64,000 nucleotides of DNA from Setophaga petechia (GCA_024362935.1 JANCRA010000028.1:5368501-5432500); one strand, 5' to 3'. Counted from the stretch's first letter, positions 21,809-34,900 are shown. Numbers and translations are program-made. The notes: generated by a model not told the origin, from the letters alone.

Positions 21809-24800
21809 ATGGTGCGTGCCGGAGCCATGGGTGACGGTTACGCACCTTTGACTGCGCTTGTCCTGCTGCTGGCCGTCGTGGCTGTCTGCTGGGCCCTTGG
21901 CCTCTGGCAGCCATGGAGGCGGCAAGCAGGGACAGCCAAGAGGCGCAAGCGCCCCGGGGTCCGGCCCAGAGGCTCACGCAGGAACCGGGGAGCCCCTGCG
22001 GCTCCCAGGCCCTGCAGGCCTCGGGCCACCCCTCGCAAGCGGCCAGGTGCTCCCGCCAGCACCCTGGGCAGCTCCTGCAGCTGCGGCCCCTGCGTGGCAG
22101 TGGGCCGAGAGCTGCAGGAACTGATGCAGCTGCTCTGGGCTGGCAGTGGGACATCTGAGCCGCTCTACTCTGGGATGTGGCGGGCCCTGTGGAAAGAGCT
22201 GCGGGAGCTGGTGAGGCGAGGCCACCTGCCCTGCTGTGGCTCGTCCCGCTCCCCCAGGCGCCGCCATCCCATGAGGAGGCAGCTCCCAGGAAGAGTCTCC
22301 GTCCCTGGGAGGGCCTCGAGCCTTGCAAGGATGGCACGGCAGACGACACCCGCCATCCTTGCAAGAAGCTCAGGCTGTCAGAGATCCTCCATCCTGCCAG
22401 GAGCCTCGGCTACCTCTGACAGCCTCCATCCTCCAGAGAGGCTCAGTGAGACCTGTCAGCCTGCAGCAAGTGCAGAGCCCGCGGACAGGTCTCCCGGCTC
22501 CCTTGGACCCCTGGACTTGGACAACACGGGCGCAACCCTGAGCGTTGTCGTGGCCAGGGAAAGCCCGCGAGTCCAAGTGGGAGCCCAGCCCGATGCAGGG
22601 GAGCCATCTCAGGAGCAGGTGGCTCGGGAGCAGCAAGCGTCCTGCAGCCGGCACTTGTCGGCCCACAGCTGCCAGGACGCTGTGCCGGCTGTGCCAGCGG
22701 GCTGCAGCCCGTGCCGGGTGGAGGAGACGAGCCTCGAGACACCTGGGCACCTCCATCTCGAGGAAGCTGCTCCGAAACAGCCACCGACTCCCAAGGAGGC
22801 CCTAATAGAAGGTGAGATCTTCTGAGGAGCTGTCTGCAGCTCCCCTGGGGCTCTTCAGGGCCATTGCCAGGCCAGGCCCTCTGAGAGCAGCCTAGTCCCT
22901 GGCTGTTCTCAGTGCCTCTGATGGCTTCAAAAATCCCCTGCGTGGTTTGCAGCTGCTCCTGGGACCCCCCTGCGCGACAGCTCGGGCTGCAGCCCCGGCC
23001 GCGCACAAGAGCAGAGCGCAGGCCACGAGGCCGGGGCCAGCGCCGGTGCCGCCGTGCCCCCCTGCAGCGGGGCTCCTGCAGCCGCCTGTGCGCGCTGCCC
23101 GGGCCCGGCCGTGCCGCTCGCCAGCCCCTCGGCTGCAGGGCGGTGGCCGCTGCCCGGCGCGCGGCAGGGAGCAGGTGAGAGCAGCGCGGCCCGCGGGGGC
23201 CGGCCCCTGCCCTGGCGGGTACTGGGCGGGGGGGGGTTCCTGGGCGCAGCGCTGACGCCTCGCTCTCGGCCTTTTGCAGGGCAAAAGAAGGAGCTGCAGG
23301 AGCTCTACCAGCTGGGCCCGCAGCTGGGCAGGGGCGGCTTCGGCACCGTTTTCGCGGGCAGCCGCCTGGCGGACGGTAGCCCGGTAAGTGGGCGGCACTG
23401 GCGGGCGCGGGCGGAGGCTCCGGGCCGGGGCTGGGCGGGGCTGGAGCTCAGCCCCCTGTGTCCGTGCCTTGCAGGTGGCTCTCAAGCGCGTGGCCCGGGA
23501 GAGCGTCCTGCGCTGGGACGAGCGCGTGAGTGAGCGGGGCCAGCGGGCCGGGGCGGGCCGGGGCGGGCAGGGATAAGGCCGGGGAGGGCCCCGAGGGAGG
23601 GCGCCGAGGCACGGCGGGGGCGGCGGGCGTGGGCTCAGCGCGCGAGGCGGAGCACGGCGGGCCCGCGGATGCCGAACGCCGGGGCCGGCTCCAGGCGGGG
23701 GGACAGCTGCCAAGCGTGCCCTGGGCGGGAGGGATCCCGAGCAGCACGGAGGCTGCCCGAGGGGGCACCGGGGCATGCCGGGCAGGGGGCAGTGGAGGCA
23801 CAGAGCAGCACCAGGCCTAGCGCAGGCAATGTCTCGTCCTCGCAGCCCGACGGCACCCGTGTTCCGCTGGAGATCGTGCTGATGGAGAAGGTGGGCTCCG
23901 GCTGCCGCAGCATCATCCAGCTCCTGGACTGGTTCGAGCTGCCTGACAGCTTCGTGCTGGTCCTGGAGCGTCCGGGGCGATCGCGGGATCTGCTGGAGCT
24001 GCTGCGGGAGCAGCAGTTCCTGAGCGAGGAGGCGGCGCGCTGGCTTTTCTGCCAGGTGCTGGAGGCCGTGTGGCACTGCACCGCCTGCGGCGTCTGGCAC
24101 GGCGACATCAAGGCGGAGAACCTCCTCGTGGACTTGGACACTGGCAGCCTGAAGCTCATCGACTTCGGTTGCGGCACCTTCTTCCACGGCCACACCTGCA
24201 GGGATGTTGCCGGTGAGCCCGCGGCCCGGGCCCTGCTGCCTCTGCCAGGCACTGCACCGTGCCATTCCCTCCTGGGCTGTGGGTGCGGCATTCAGCCGGC
24301 TGCCGGCTGCCCTGTGCCCCGGGGCAGGTGCTGTGCCCCAGGAGCCGCCTGCTGGCCTTGCCGACAGAGGGGGGGCTGCAAAAGCCAGGCCCTGGCCCCT
24401 CGGCTTGGCAGGCCTGCTTGGGCTTGTGCCGCTCTTCTGGCCTTCTCTGCCTTGCAGAGCGCTTTCCTGGCTTTGGCCAATTGCCTGCGGGTGCCGGGTG
24501 GCCTTGGGGGAAGTTGTGGCCGCAGGTGCGGGCCCTGCCTCTGGCAGGAGGCCGGCGCCAGGCTCTGGAAGGCAGCAGCCTGCGCCCGACCAGCGCCGCC
24601 TGTCTCCCCTAGGAACACGGATGTACTGCTCGCCCGAGTGGATCCGCCTGGGCTCCTACCGCAAGGAGCCGGCGACCATCTGGTCCCTGGGCGTGCTGCT
24701 CTATGTCATGGTCTGCGGGTGCTTCCCCTTCCGGGACGACCATGACATCGTGTGGGGGCAGCTCTTCTTCTGGCGGCAGGTGTCCCCAGGTTGGTGTGGG

Positions 24801-25072
24801 CCTCAAGCACGCTGGGCTGGAGGAGGTGGCCGTGTCCTGCCGTGCCGCTGTCCCGCCAAGGGCAGCTCTGAGCACTCGCAGCCTGGCCCGGCTTCTGCGG
24901 GCACTGCCGGGCGCGGCCGGGCAGGAGCCTCGTGCCAGTGAGCGGCGCTTTCTGCCTTCTCTCCCCAGAGTGCCAGCACCTGATCACCTGGTGTTTGGGC
25001 AAGCACCCCCTGGAGCGGGCCAATCTGGAGGACATCTGGCGCCACCCTTGGGTGTGGGGCGGGCGCCTTTGA
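21809..25072 (+). CDS. PIM-like Ser/Thr kinase, copy 5 (Gly504 subtype)
   Basis: Exons are 21809-22811, 22953-23174, 23280-23383, 23475-23525, 23846-24212, 24613-24789 and 24969-25072, giving 675 residues. Exon 1 belongs to a separate subtype with SVPGR, HPPERL, DNTGATL and SPRVQ, shared with copies 7 and 8. The kinase exons instead match copy 3 (Gly504, Leu557, Gly673). The switch lies in late exon 1 and coincides with the start of the second instance of the two-unit block. Confidence 0.85.
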
Positions 25073-25135
25073 TGCCCGGCTGGAGCCCCTGCAGCACCCA
25101 GTCACCGAGTCCCACGCAGGACCGAGGGCCGGAAA

Positions 25136-25141
25136 AATAAA
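25136..25141 (+). terminator. Poly(A) signal, copy 5
   Basis: AATAAA at the standard distance after the TGA. Confidence 0.8.
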
Positions 25142-26823
25142 CCAGCCACCAACCCATTGCGGGCTGTCACGACTGGTCCTTGTTAGCAACTGCGGCTAAA
25201 GAAACCTCTTGGCAAAAGGGGAAATCAGAGTGTTCCCTCCTGCCTTGGCCAAGGTTTTGATGCCTCTCCTCCGTGTAGGTGGTTTTGTGTCTTCAAGCTC
25301 AGGCTGGAGTACTGCTAGGAGTGGCTTTAGCAAGGCGAGAAATGCAACAGTGAACCAACAGCTGCCCTTTCCAACTGACAAAGCAACTTGGGTTCACCTG
25401 AAGTGCCGCAAGGGCCCGTGTGTGCGTTCCAAGGGCCACCGGGTGGCAGGAACAGAGACCTCGCTCCTCTCCAAAGCTGTAGAACAATTAGCAGTGGCAA
25501 AATGTGATTTTGGGTTAAGCCCTGACAAAATTGTTCCTCATTCGTCCCCAGAAATGGGAAGCTGGGCTGGGCCTTTGACCTGCTGGGACTGCAGCGTTGT
25601 CGGTCATAGGCATGGAGCCCACGGGAAATGCTGAGGTTCTGGAGTCATTCCCATCATGCTGGGATCGTTATACCACCCCACCCCACCCCACCATCCCCCC
25701 CCCAAAAATAAAAAATCACGGTTTGCCCTGAAATGGCGGCTCCTCCTCACCCTGTTGGTCATTATGAGGGGACATTGGGCTCTGGCTGGGGATGGAAATG
25801 CTCCCAAAGGGCCTTGAACTCCTGCGGGAATTGGGCCAGCAAGGAGGTGGCACTGAGCCTTTCAGGGAATTGTGGGGAAAGAGAAGGTCCCCTCTGAGCC
25901 TCCTTTTGTCCAGGATGACAGAAACTGTGCTTGGAATGACCGCCTTTGTTTGTATTTACAGAACCTGAGACGCACAGTGAGTGCTTCTGGGGAGGAGGGA
26001 GGTGTGTGGGGTATGCAGCCAACAAATAACGATGGTTAGTAATGGTTTTGTTGACCAACAGTGTAAAGGCCATTGCCATGGGCCTCATGGAGCTCATGGG
26101 CTCAGCAGCCACAGTCCCTGTGGAGATCAAGTCTGCCAGGCTCTCTGTGGGTGTCTGACACTCAGCTCAGCCCTCCGCGGCTCTGTAGCCTCGCCAGGGC
26201 CAGCAGGGTCCCGATGCCCAAAGGCACACAAAGCATCCTCCCAGCACAGGCTGAGCCACTCAGGGTGGCAGAATCCTGTGGCAATTCAGCTCTCTGAGCA
26301 TCCTCTCTGCTTTTAGACGGTCCCAGTGCCCTTGTCCCACAGACATTGGCTCTGCCAAGTACCACTGCCTTCTCTAGGTGCTGACGGGCATCAAACAGTG
26401 GAGGCACTGTGCTGTGAGGGACAGCGATCTTTTATTTGGGGTGGCTGGGGACAAGCTGGACCAGAATAAATAGCCATGAGATGTGGCTTTGGATGGGATT
26501 CATCCCGATACGTCCCAGTGGGATCCCCTTCAAACATGTAGCCAAGGTCCTGAAAGCCCAAGGAGGTCCATGCTGGCTCAGGGCTCTCCAGCTGTATGTG
26601 ACTTGAAAGGAAGGCTTTGGAACTATCCAGGAAACTCCATCCTTTCAATCAAACCATGATAGCAGGAAAAATGAAGGGAAGGTCATCGTGGGCACTACTG
26701 GGAAGTGATGGAAAGACACAACAGCCAGCCATGGGGGGAGGCGGGGCCATGATGGCACACAGGGGAGGAGCCCTGCGGTGGGGCAGGTCTGTGGTGTCAC
26801 ACACTGTCCTGGCCGCAGCACTG
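25142..26823. other. Spacer between copies 5 and 6
   Basis: No gene recognised. The cassette is at 25962-26470. The sequence follows the spacer before copy 4. Confidence 0.8.
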
Positions 26824-26853
26824 TGACATCATTGTGCCTATATGCCTATATAA
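26824..26853 (+). promoter_or_regulatory. Core promoter, copy 6
   Basis: CRE-like TGACATCA at 26824-26831 and TATATAA at 26847-26853, intact although the gene behind it is frameshifted. Confidence 0.7.
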
Positions 26854-26889
26854 TCCGGGCCAGCCCCCGCAGCTGCCAGTGCAGTTGCG

Positions 26890-29800
26890 ATGGTGCGTGC
26901 CGGAGCCATGGGTGACGGTTACGCACCTTTGACTGCGCTTGTCCTGCTGCTGGCCGTCGTGGCTGTCTGCTGGGCCCTTGGCCTCTGGCAGCCATGGAGG
27001 CGGCAAGCAGGGACAGCCAAGAGGCGCAAGCGCCCCGGGGTCCGGCCCAGAGGCTCACGCAGGAACCGGGGAGCCCCTGCGGCTCCCAGGCCCTGCAGGC
27101 CTCGGGCTACCCCTCGCAAGCGGCCAGGTGCTCCCGCCAGCACCCTGGGCAGCTCCTGCAGCTGCGGCCCCTGCGTGGCAGTGGGCCGAGAGCTGCAGGA
27201 ACTGATGCAGCTGCTCTGGGCTGGCAGTGGGACATCTGAGCCGCTCTACTCTGGGATGTGGCGGGCCCTGTGGAAAGAGCTGCGGGAGCTGGTGAGGCGA
27301 GGCCACCTGCCCTGCTGTGGCTCGTCCCGCTCCCCCAGGCGCCGCCATCCCATGAGGAGGCAGCTCCCAGGAAGAGTCTCCATCTCTGGGAGGGCCTCGA
27401 GCCTTGCAAGGATGGCACGGCAGACGACACCCGCCATCCTTGCAAGAAGCTCAGGCTGTCAGAGATCCTCCATCCTGCCAGGAGCCTCGGCTACCTCTGA
27501 CAGCCTCCATCCTTCAGAGAGGCTCAGTGAGACCTGTCAGCCTGCAGCAAGTGCAGAGCCCGCGGACAGGTCTCCCGGCTCCCTTGGACCCTTGGACTTG
27601 GACAAGACGGGCACAACCCTGAGCGTTGTCGTGGCCAGGGAAAGCCCGGGAGTCCAAGTGGGAGCCCAGCCCGATGCAGGGGAGCCATCTCAGGAGCAGG
27701 TGGCTCGGGAGCAGCAAGCGTCCTGCAGCCGGCACTTGTCGGCCCACAGCTGCCAGGACGCTGTGCCGGCTGTGCCAGCGGGCTGCAGCCCGTGCCGGGT
27801 GGAGGAGACGAGCCTCGAGACACCTGGGCACCTCCATCTCGAGGAAGCTGCTCCGAAACAGCCACCGACTCCCAAGGAGGCCCTAATAGAAGGTGAGATC
27901 TTCTGAGGAGCTGTCTGCAGCTCCCCTGGGGCTCTTCAGGGCCATTGCCAGGCCAGGCCCTCTGAGAGCAGCCTAGTCCCTGGCTGTTCTCAGTGCCTCT
28001 GATGGCTTCAAAAATCCCCTGCGTGGTTTGCAGCTGCTCCTGGGACCCCCCTGCGCGACAGCTCGGGCTGCAGCCCCGGCCGCGCACAAGAGCAGAGCGC
28101 AGGCCACGAGGCCGGGGCCAGCGCCGGTGCCGCCGTGCCCCCCTGCAGCGGGGCTCCTGCAGCCGCCTGTGCGCGCTGCCCGGGCCCGGCCGTGCCGCTC
28201 GCCAGCCCCTCGGCTGCAGGGCGGTGGCCGCTGCCCGGCGCGCGGCAGGGAGCAGGTGAGAGCAGCGCGGCCCGCGGGGGCCGGCCCCTGCCCTGGCGGG
28301 TACTGGGCGGGGGGGGGTTCCTGGGCGCAGCGCTGACGCCTCGCTCTCGGCCTTTTGCAGGGCAAAAAGAAGGAGCTGCAGGAGCTCTACCAGCTGGGCC
28401 CGCAGCTGGGCAGGGGCGGCTTCGGCACCGTTTTTCGCGGGCAGCCGCCTGGCGGACGGTAGCCCGGTAAGTGGGCGGCACTGGCGGGCGCGGGCGGAGG
28501 CTCCGGGCCGGGGCTGGGCGGGGCTGGAGCTCAGCCCCCTGTGTCCGTGCCTTGCAGGTGGCTCTCAAGCGCGTGGCCCGGGAGAGCGTCCTGCGTTGGG
28601 ACGAGCGCGTGAGTGAGCGGGGCCAGCGGGCCGGGGCGGGCCGGGGCGGGCAGGGATAAGGCCGGGGAGGGCCCCGAGGGAGGGCGCCGAGGCACGGCGG
28701 GGGCGGCGGGCGTGGGCTCAGCGCGCGAGGCGGAGCACGGCGGGCCCGCGGATGCCGAACGCCGGGGCCGGCTCCAGGCGGGGGGACAGCTGCCAAGCGT
28801 GCCCTGGGCGGGGGATCCCGAGCAGCACGGAGGCTGCCCGAGGGGGCACCGGGGCATGCCGGGCAGGGGGCAGTGGAGGCACAGAGCAGCACCAGGCCTA
28901 GCGCAGGCAATGTCTCGTCCTTGCAGCCCGACGGCACCCGTGTTCCGCTGGAGATCGTGCTGATGGAGAAGGTGGGCTCCGGCTGCCGCAGCATCATCCA
29001 GCTCCTGGACTGGTTCGAGCTGCCTGACAGCTTCGTGCTGGTCCTGGAGCGTCCGGGGCGATCGCGGGATCTGCTGGAGCTGCTGCGGGAGCAGCAGTTC
29101 CTGAGCGAGGAGGCGGCGCGCTGGCTTTTCTGCCAGGTGCTGGAGGCCGTGTGGCACTGCACCGCCTGCGGCGTCTGGCACGGCGACATCAAGGCGGAGA
29201 ACCTCCTCGTGGACCCGGACACTGGCAGCCTGAAGCTCATCGACTTCGGTTGCGGCACCTTCTTCCACGGCCACACCTGCAGGAATGTTGCCGGTGAGCC
29301 CGCGGCCCGGGCCCTGCTGCCTCTGCCAGGCACTGCACCGTGCCATTCCCTCCTGGGCTGTGGGTGCGGCATTCAGCCGGCTGCCGGCTGCCCTGTGCCC
29401 CGGGGCAGGTGCTGTGCCCCAGGAGCCGGCTGCTGGCCTTGCCGACAGAGGGGGGGCTGCAAAAGCCAGGCCCTGGCCCCTCGGCTTGGCAGGCCTGCTT
29501 GGGCTTGGGCCGCTCTTCTGGCCTTCTCTGCCTTGCAGAGCGCTTTCCTGGCTTTGGCCAATTGCCTGCGGGTGCCGGGTGGCCTTGGGGGAAGTTGTGG
29601 CCGCAGGTGCGGGCCCTGCCTCTGGCAGGAGGCCGGTGCCAGGCTCTGGAAGGCAGCAGCCTGCGCCCGACCAGCGCCGCCTGTCTCCCCTAGGAACACG
29701 GATGTACTGCTCGCCCGAGTGGATCCGCCTGGGCTCCTACCGCAAGGAGCCGGCGACCATCTGGTCCCTGGGCGTGCTGCTCTATGTCATGGTCTGCGGG

Positions 29801-30153
29801 TGCTTCCCCTTCCGGGACGACCATGACATCGTGTGGGGGCAGCTCTTCTTCTGGCGGCAGGTGTCTCCAGGTTGGTGTGGGCCTCAAGCACGCTGGGCTG
29901 GAGGAGGTGGCCGTGTCCTGCCGTGCCGCTGTCCCGCCAAGGGCAGCTCTGAGCACTCGCAGCCTGGCCCGGCTTCTGCGGGCACTGCCGGGCGCGGCCG
30001 GGCAGGAGCCTCGTGCCAGTGAGCGGCGCTTTCTGCCTTCTCTCCCCAGAGTGCCAGCACCTGATCACCTGGTGTTTGGGCAAGCACCCCCTGGAGCGGG
30101 CCAATCTGGAGGACATCTGGCGCCACCCTTGGGTGTGGGGCTGGCGCCTTTGA
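26890..30153 (+). pseudogene. PIM-like kinase, copy 6: exon 3 frameshifted (pseudogene or assembly error)
   Basis: Exons are 26890-27892, 28034-28255, 28361-28466, 28558-28608, 28927-29293, 29694-29870 and 30050-30153. Exon 3 is 106 bases instead of 104. One extra A sits in the run at its start (GGCAAAAAGAAGG) and one extra T at CCGTTTTTCGCG. Together they shift the frame by two and destroy the glycine loop and everything after it. A separate 2-base loss in intron 4 (GGCGGGGGATCC near 28808) brings the length back to that of copy 4. Splice sites, promoter and all other exons are intact and match copy 4, including Asn580. Homopolymer indels of this kind are common consensus errors in long-read assemblies, so the break may not be real. 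Confidence 0.75.
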
Positions 30154-30216
30154 TGCCCGGCTGGAGCCCCTGCAGCACCCAGTCACCGAGTCCCACGCAG
30201 GACCGAGGGCCGGAAA

Positions 30217-30222
30217 AATAAA
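30217..30222 (+). terminator. Poly(A) signal, copy 6
   Basis: AATAAA at the standard distance after the TGA of exon 7. Confidence 0.8.
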
Positions 30223-31902
30223 CCAGCCACCAACCCATTGCGGGCTGTCACGACTGGTCCTTGTTAGCAACTGCGGCTAAAGAAACCTCTTGGCAAAAGG
30301 GGAAATCAGAGTGTTCCCTCCTGCCTTGGCCAAGGTTTTGATGCCTCTCCTCCGTGTAGGTGGTTTTGTGTCTTCAAGCTCAGGCTGGAGTACTGCTAGG
30401 AGTGGCTTTAGCAAGGCGAGAAATGCAACAGTGAACCAACAGCTCCCCTTTCCAACTGACAAAGCAACTTGGGTTCACCTGAAGTGCCGCAAGGGCCCGT
30501 GTGTGCGTTCCAAGGGCCACCGGGTGGCAGGAACAGAGACCTCGCTCCTCTCCAAAGCTGTAGAACAATTAGCAGTGGCAAAATGTGATTTTGGGTTAAG
30601 CCCTGACAAAATTGTTCCTCATTGGTCCCCAGAAATGGGAAGCTGGGCTGGGCCTTTGACCTGCTGGGACTGCAGCGTCGTCGGTCATAGGCATGGAGCC
30701 CATGGGAAATGTTGAGGTGCTGGAGTCATTCCCATCATGCTGGGGTCATTGTACCACCCCACACCACCCCACCACTCCCCCCAAAAATAAAAAATCATGG
30801 TTTGCCCTGAAATGGCGGCTCCTCCTCACCCTGTTGGTCATTATGAGGGGACATTGGGCTCTGGCTGGGGGTGGAAATGCTCCCAAAGGGCCTTGAACTC
30901 CTGCGGGAATTGGGCCAGCAAGGAGGTGGCACTGACCCTTTCAGGGAATTGTGGGGAAAGAGAAGGTCTCCTCTGGGCCTCCTTTTGTCCAGGATGACAG
31001 AAACTGTGCTTGGAATGACCGCCTTTGTTTGTATTTACAGAACCTGAGACGCACAGTGAGTGCTTCTGGAGAGGAGGGAGGTGTGTGGGGTGTGCAGCCA
31101 ACAAATAACGATGGTTAATAATGGTTTTGTTGACCAACACTGTAAAGGCCATTGCCATGGGCCTCATGGAGCTCATGGGCTCAGCAGCCACAGTCCCTGT
31201 GGAGATCAAGTCTGCCAGGCTCTCTGTGGGTGTCTGACACTCAGCTCAGCCCTCCGCGGCTCTGTAGCCCCGCCAGGGCCAGCAGGGTCCCGATGCCCAA
31301 AGGCACACAAAGCATCCTCCCAGCACAGGCTGAGCCACTCAGGGTGGCAGAATCCTGTGGCAATTCAGCTCTCTGAGCATCCTCTCTGCTTTTAGACGGT
31401 CCCAGTGCCCTTGTCCCACAGACATTGGCTCTGCCAAGTACCACTGCCTCCTCTAGGTGCTGACGGGCGTCAAACAGTGAAGGCACTGTGCTGTGAGGGA
31501 CAGCGATCTTTTATTTGGGGTGGCTGGGGATAAGCTGGACCAGAATAAATAGCCATGAAATGTGGCTTTGGATGGGATTCATCCCGATACGTCCCAGTGG
31601 GATCCCCTTCAAACATGTAGCCAAGGTCCTGAAAGCCCAAGGAGGTCCATGCTGGCTCAGGGCTCTCCAGCTGTATGTGACTTGAAAGGAAGGCTTTGGA
31701 ACTATCCAGGAAACTCCATCCTTTCAATCAAACCATGATAGCAGGAAAAATGAAGGGAAGGTCATCGTGGGCACTACTGGGAAGTGATGGAAAGACACAG
31801 CAGCCAGCCATGGGGGGAGGCGGGGCCATGATGGCACACAGGGGAGGAGCCCTGCGGTGGGGCAGGTCTGTGGTGTCACACACTGTCCTGGCCACAGCAC
31901 TG
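30223..31902. other. Spacer between copies 6 and 7
   Basis: No gene recognised. The cassette is at 31041-31549. It repeats the spacer before copy 5. Confidence 0.8.
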
Positions 31903-31932
31903 TGACATCATTGTGCCTATATGCCTATATAA
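31903..31932 (+). promoter_or_regulatory. Core promoter, copy 7
   Basis: CRE-like TGACATCA at 31903-31910 and TATATAA at 31926-31932, preceded by GCCACAGC. Confidence 0.7.
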
Positions 31933-31968
31933 TCCGGGCCAGCCCCCGCAGCTGCCAGTGCAGTTGCG

Positions 31969-34900
31969 ATGGTGCGTGCCGGAGCCATGGGTGACGGTTA
32001 CGCACCTTTGACTGCGCTTGTCCTGCTGCTGGCCGTCGTGGCTGTCTGCTGGGCCCTTGGCCTCTGGCAGCCATGGAGGCGGCAAGCAGGGACAGCCAAG
32101 AGGCGCAAGCGCCCCGGGGTCCGGCCCAGAGGCTCACGCAGGAACCGGGGAGCCCCTGCGGCTCCCAGGCCCTGCAGGCCTCGGGCCACCCCTCGCAAGC
32201 GGCCAGGTGCTCCCGCCAGCACCCTGGGCAGCTCCTGCAGCTGCGGCCCCTGCGTGGCAGTGGGCCGAGAGCTGCAGGAACTGATGCAGCTGCTCTGGGC
32301 TGGCAGTGGGACATCTGAGCCGCTCTACTCTGGGATGTGGCGGGCCCTGTGGAAAGAGCTGCGGGAGCTGGTGAGGCGAGGCCACCTGCCCTGCTGTGGC
32401 TCGTCCCGCTCCCCCAGGCGCCGCCATCCCATGAGGAGGCAGCTCCCAGGAAGAGTCTCCGTCCCTGGGAGGGCCTCGAGCCTTGCAAGGATGGCACGGC
32501 AGACGACACCCGCCATCCTTGCAAGAAGCTCAGGCTGTCAGAGATCCTCCATCCTGCCAGGAGCCTCGGCTACCTCTGACAGCCTCCATCCTCCAGAGAG
32601 GCTCAGTGAGACCTGTCAGCCTGCAGCAAGTGCAGAGCCCGCGGACAGGTCTCCCGGCTCCCTTGGACCCCTGGACTTGGACAACACGGGCGCAACCCTG
32701 AGCGTTGTCGTGGCCAGGGAAAGCCCGCGAGTCCAAGTGGGAGCCCAGCCCGATGCAGGGGAGCCATCTCAGGAGCAGGTGGCTCGGGAGCAGCAAGCGT
32801 CCTGCAGCCGGCACTTGTCGGCCCACAGCTGCCAGGACGCTGTGCCGGCTGTGCCAGCGGGCTGCAGCCCGTGCCGGGTGGAGGAGACGAGCCTCGAGAC
32901 ACCTGGGCACCTCCATCTCGAGGAAGCTGCTCCGAGACAGCCACCGACTCCCAAGGAGGCCCTAATAGAAGGTGAGATCTTCTGAGGAGCTGTCTGCAGC
33001 TCCCCTGGGGCTCTTCAGGGCCATTGCCAGGCCAGGCCCTCTGAGAGCAGCCTAGTCCCTGGCTGTTCTCAGTGCCTCTGATGGCTTCAAAAATCCCCTG
33101 CGTGGTTTGCAGCTGCTCCTGGGACCCCCCTGCGCGACAGCTCGGGCTGCAGCCCCGGCCGCGCACAAGAGCAGAGCGCAGGCCACGAGGCCGGGGCCAG
33201 CGCCGGTGCCGCCGTGCCCCCCTGCAGCGGGGCTCCTGCAGCCGCCTGTGCGCGCTGCCCGGGCCCGGCCGTGCCGCTCGCCAGCCCCTCGGCTGCAGGG
33301 CGGTGGCCGCTGCCCGGCGCGCGGCAGGGAGCAGGTGAGAGCAGCGCGGTCCGCGGGGGCCGGCCCCTGCCCTGGCGGGTACTGGGCGGGGGGGGGTTCC
33401 TGGGCGCAGCGCTGACGCCTCGCTCTCGGCCTTTTGCAGGGCAAAAGAAGGAGCTGCAGGAGCTCTACCAGCTGGGCCCGCAGCTGGGCAGGGGCGGCTT
33501 CGGCACCGTTTTCGCGGGCAGCCGCCTGGCGGACGGTAGCCCGGTAAGTGGGCGGCACTGGCGGGCGCGGGCGGAGGCTCCGGGCCGGGGCTGGGCGGTG
33601 CTGGAGCTCAGCCCCCTGTGTCCGTGCCTTGCAGGTGGCTCTCAAGCGCGTGGCCCGGGAGAGCGTCCTGCGTTGGGACGAGCGCGTGAGTGAGCGGGGC
33701 CAGCGGGCCGGGGCGGGCCGGGGCGGGCAGGGATAAGGCCGGGGAGGGCCCCGAGGGAGGGCGCCGAGGCACGGCGGGGGCGGCGGGCGTGGGCTCAGCG
33801 CGCGAGGCGGAGCACGGCGGGCCCGCGGATGCCGAACGCCGGGGCCGGCTCCAGACGGGGGGACAGCTGCCAAGCGTGCCCTGGGCGGGAGGGATCCCGA
33901 GCAGCACGGAGGCTGCCCGAGGGGGCACCGGGGCATGCCGGGCAGGGGGCAGTGGAGGCACAGAGCAGCACCAGGCCTAGCGCAGGCAATGTCTCGTCCT
34001 CGCAGCCCGACGGCACCCGTGTTCCGCTGGAGATCGTGCTGATGGAGAAGGTGGGCTCCGGCTGCCGCAGCATCATCCAGCTCCTGGACTGGTTCGAGCT
34101 GCCTGACAGCTTCGTGCTGGTCCTGGAGCGTCCGGGGCGATCGCGGGATCTGCTGGAGCTGCTGCGGGAGCAGCAGTTCCTGAGCGAGGAGGCGGCGCGC
34201 TGGCTTTTCTGCCAGGTGCTGGAGGCCGTGTGGCACTGCACCGCCTGCGGCGTCTGGCACGGCGACATCAAGGCGGAGAACCTCCTCGTGGACCCGGACA
34301 CTGGCAGCCTGAAGCTCATCGACTTCGGTTGCGGCACCTTCTTCCACGGCCACACCTGCAGGGATGTTGCCGGTGAGCCCGCGGCCCGGGCCCTGCTGCC
34401 TCTGCCAGGCACTGCACCGTGCCATTCCCTCCTGGGCTGTGGGTGCGGCATTCAGCCGGCTGCCGGCTGCCCTGTGCCCCGGGGCAGGTGCTGTGCCCCA
34501 GGAGCCGGCTGCTGGCCTTGCCGACAGAGGGGGGGCTGCAAAAGCCAGGCCCTGGCCCCTCGGCTTGGCAGGCCTGCTTGGGCTTGGGCCGCTCTTCTGG
34601 CCTTCTCTGCCTTGCAGAGCGCTTTCCTGGCTTTGGCCAATTGCCTGCGGGTGCCGGGTGGCCTTGGGGGAAGTTGTGGCCGCAGGTGCGGGCCCTGCCT
34701 CTGGCAGGAGGCCGGCGCCAGGCTCTGGAAGGCAGCAGCCTGCGCCCGACCAGCGCCGCCTGTCTCCCCTAGGAACACGGATGTACTGCTCGCCCGAGTG
34801 GATCCGCCTGGGCTCCTACCGCAAGGAGCCGGCGACCATCTGGTCCCTGGGCGTGCTGCTCTATGTCATGGTCTGCGGGTGCTTCCCCTTCCGGGACGAC

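Larger units (their letters stand above)
12420..22770 (+). repeat. Two-unit duplicated block, first instance (approximate ends)
   Basis: From late exon 1 of copy 3 to late exon 1 of copy 5, the sequence matches the region 10,160 bases further on almost base for base. Copy-specific markers travel together: Leu557 and Gly673 of copy 3 reappear in copy 5, Asn580 of copy 4 in copy 6, and the exon 1 subtype and spacer of copy 5 in copy 7. Ends were placed by the first discordant codons seen on each side. Confidence 0.8.
22580..32930 (+). repeat. Two-unit duplicated block, second instance (approximate ends)
   Basis: This is the partner of 12420-22770 at a constant offset of 10,160 bases. The differences I noticed are one base in intron 5 of copy 3 versus copy 5, and the +1, +1 and -2 base indels in copy 6. 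The net length is unchanged, so the offset is the same on both sides of copy 6. Confidence 0.8.
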
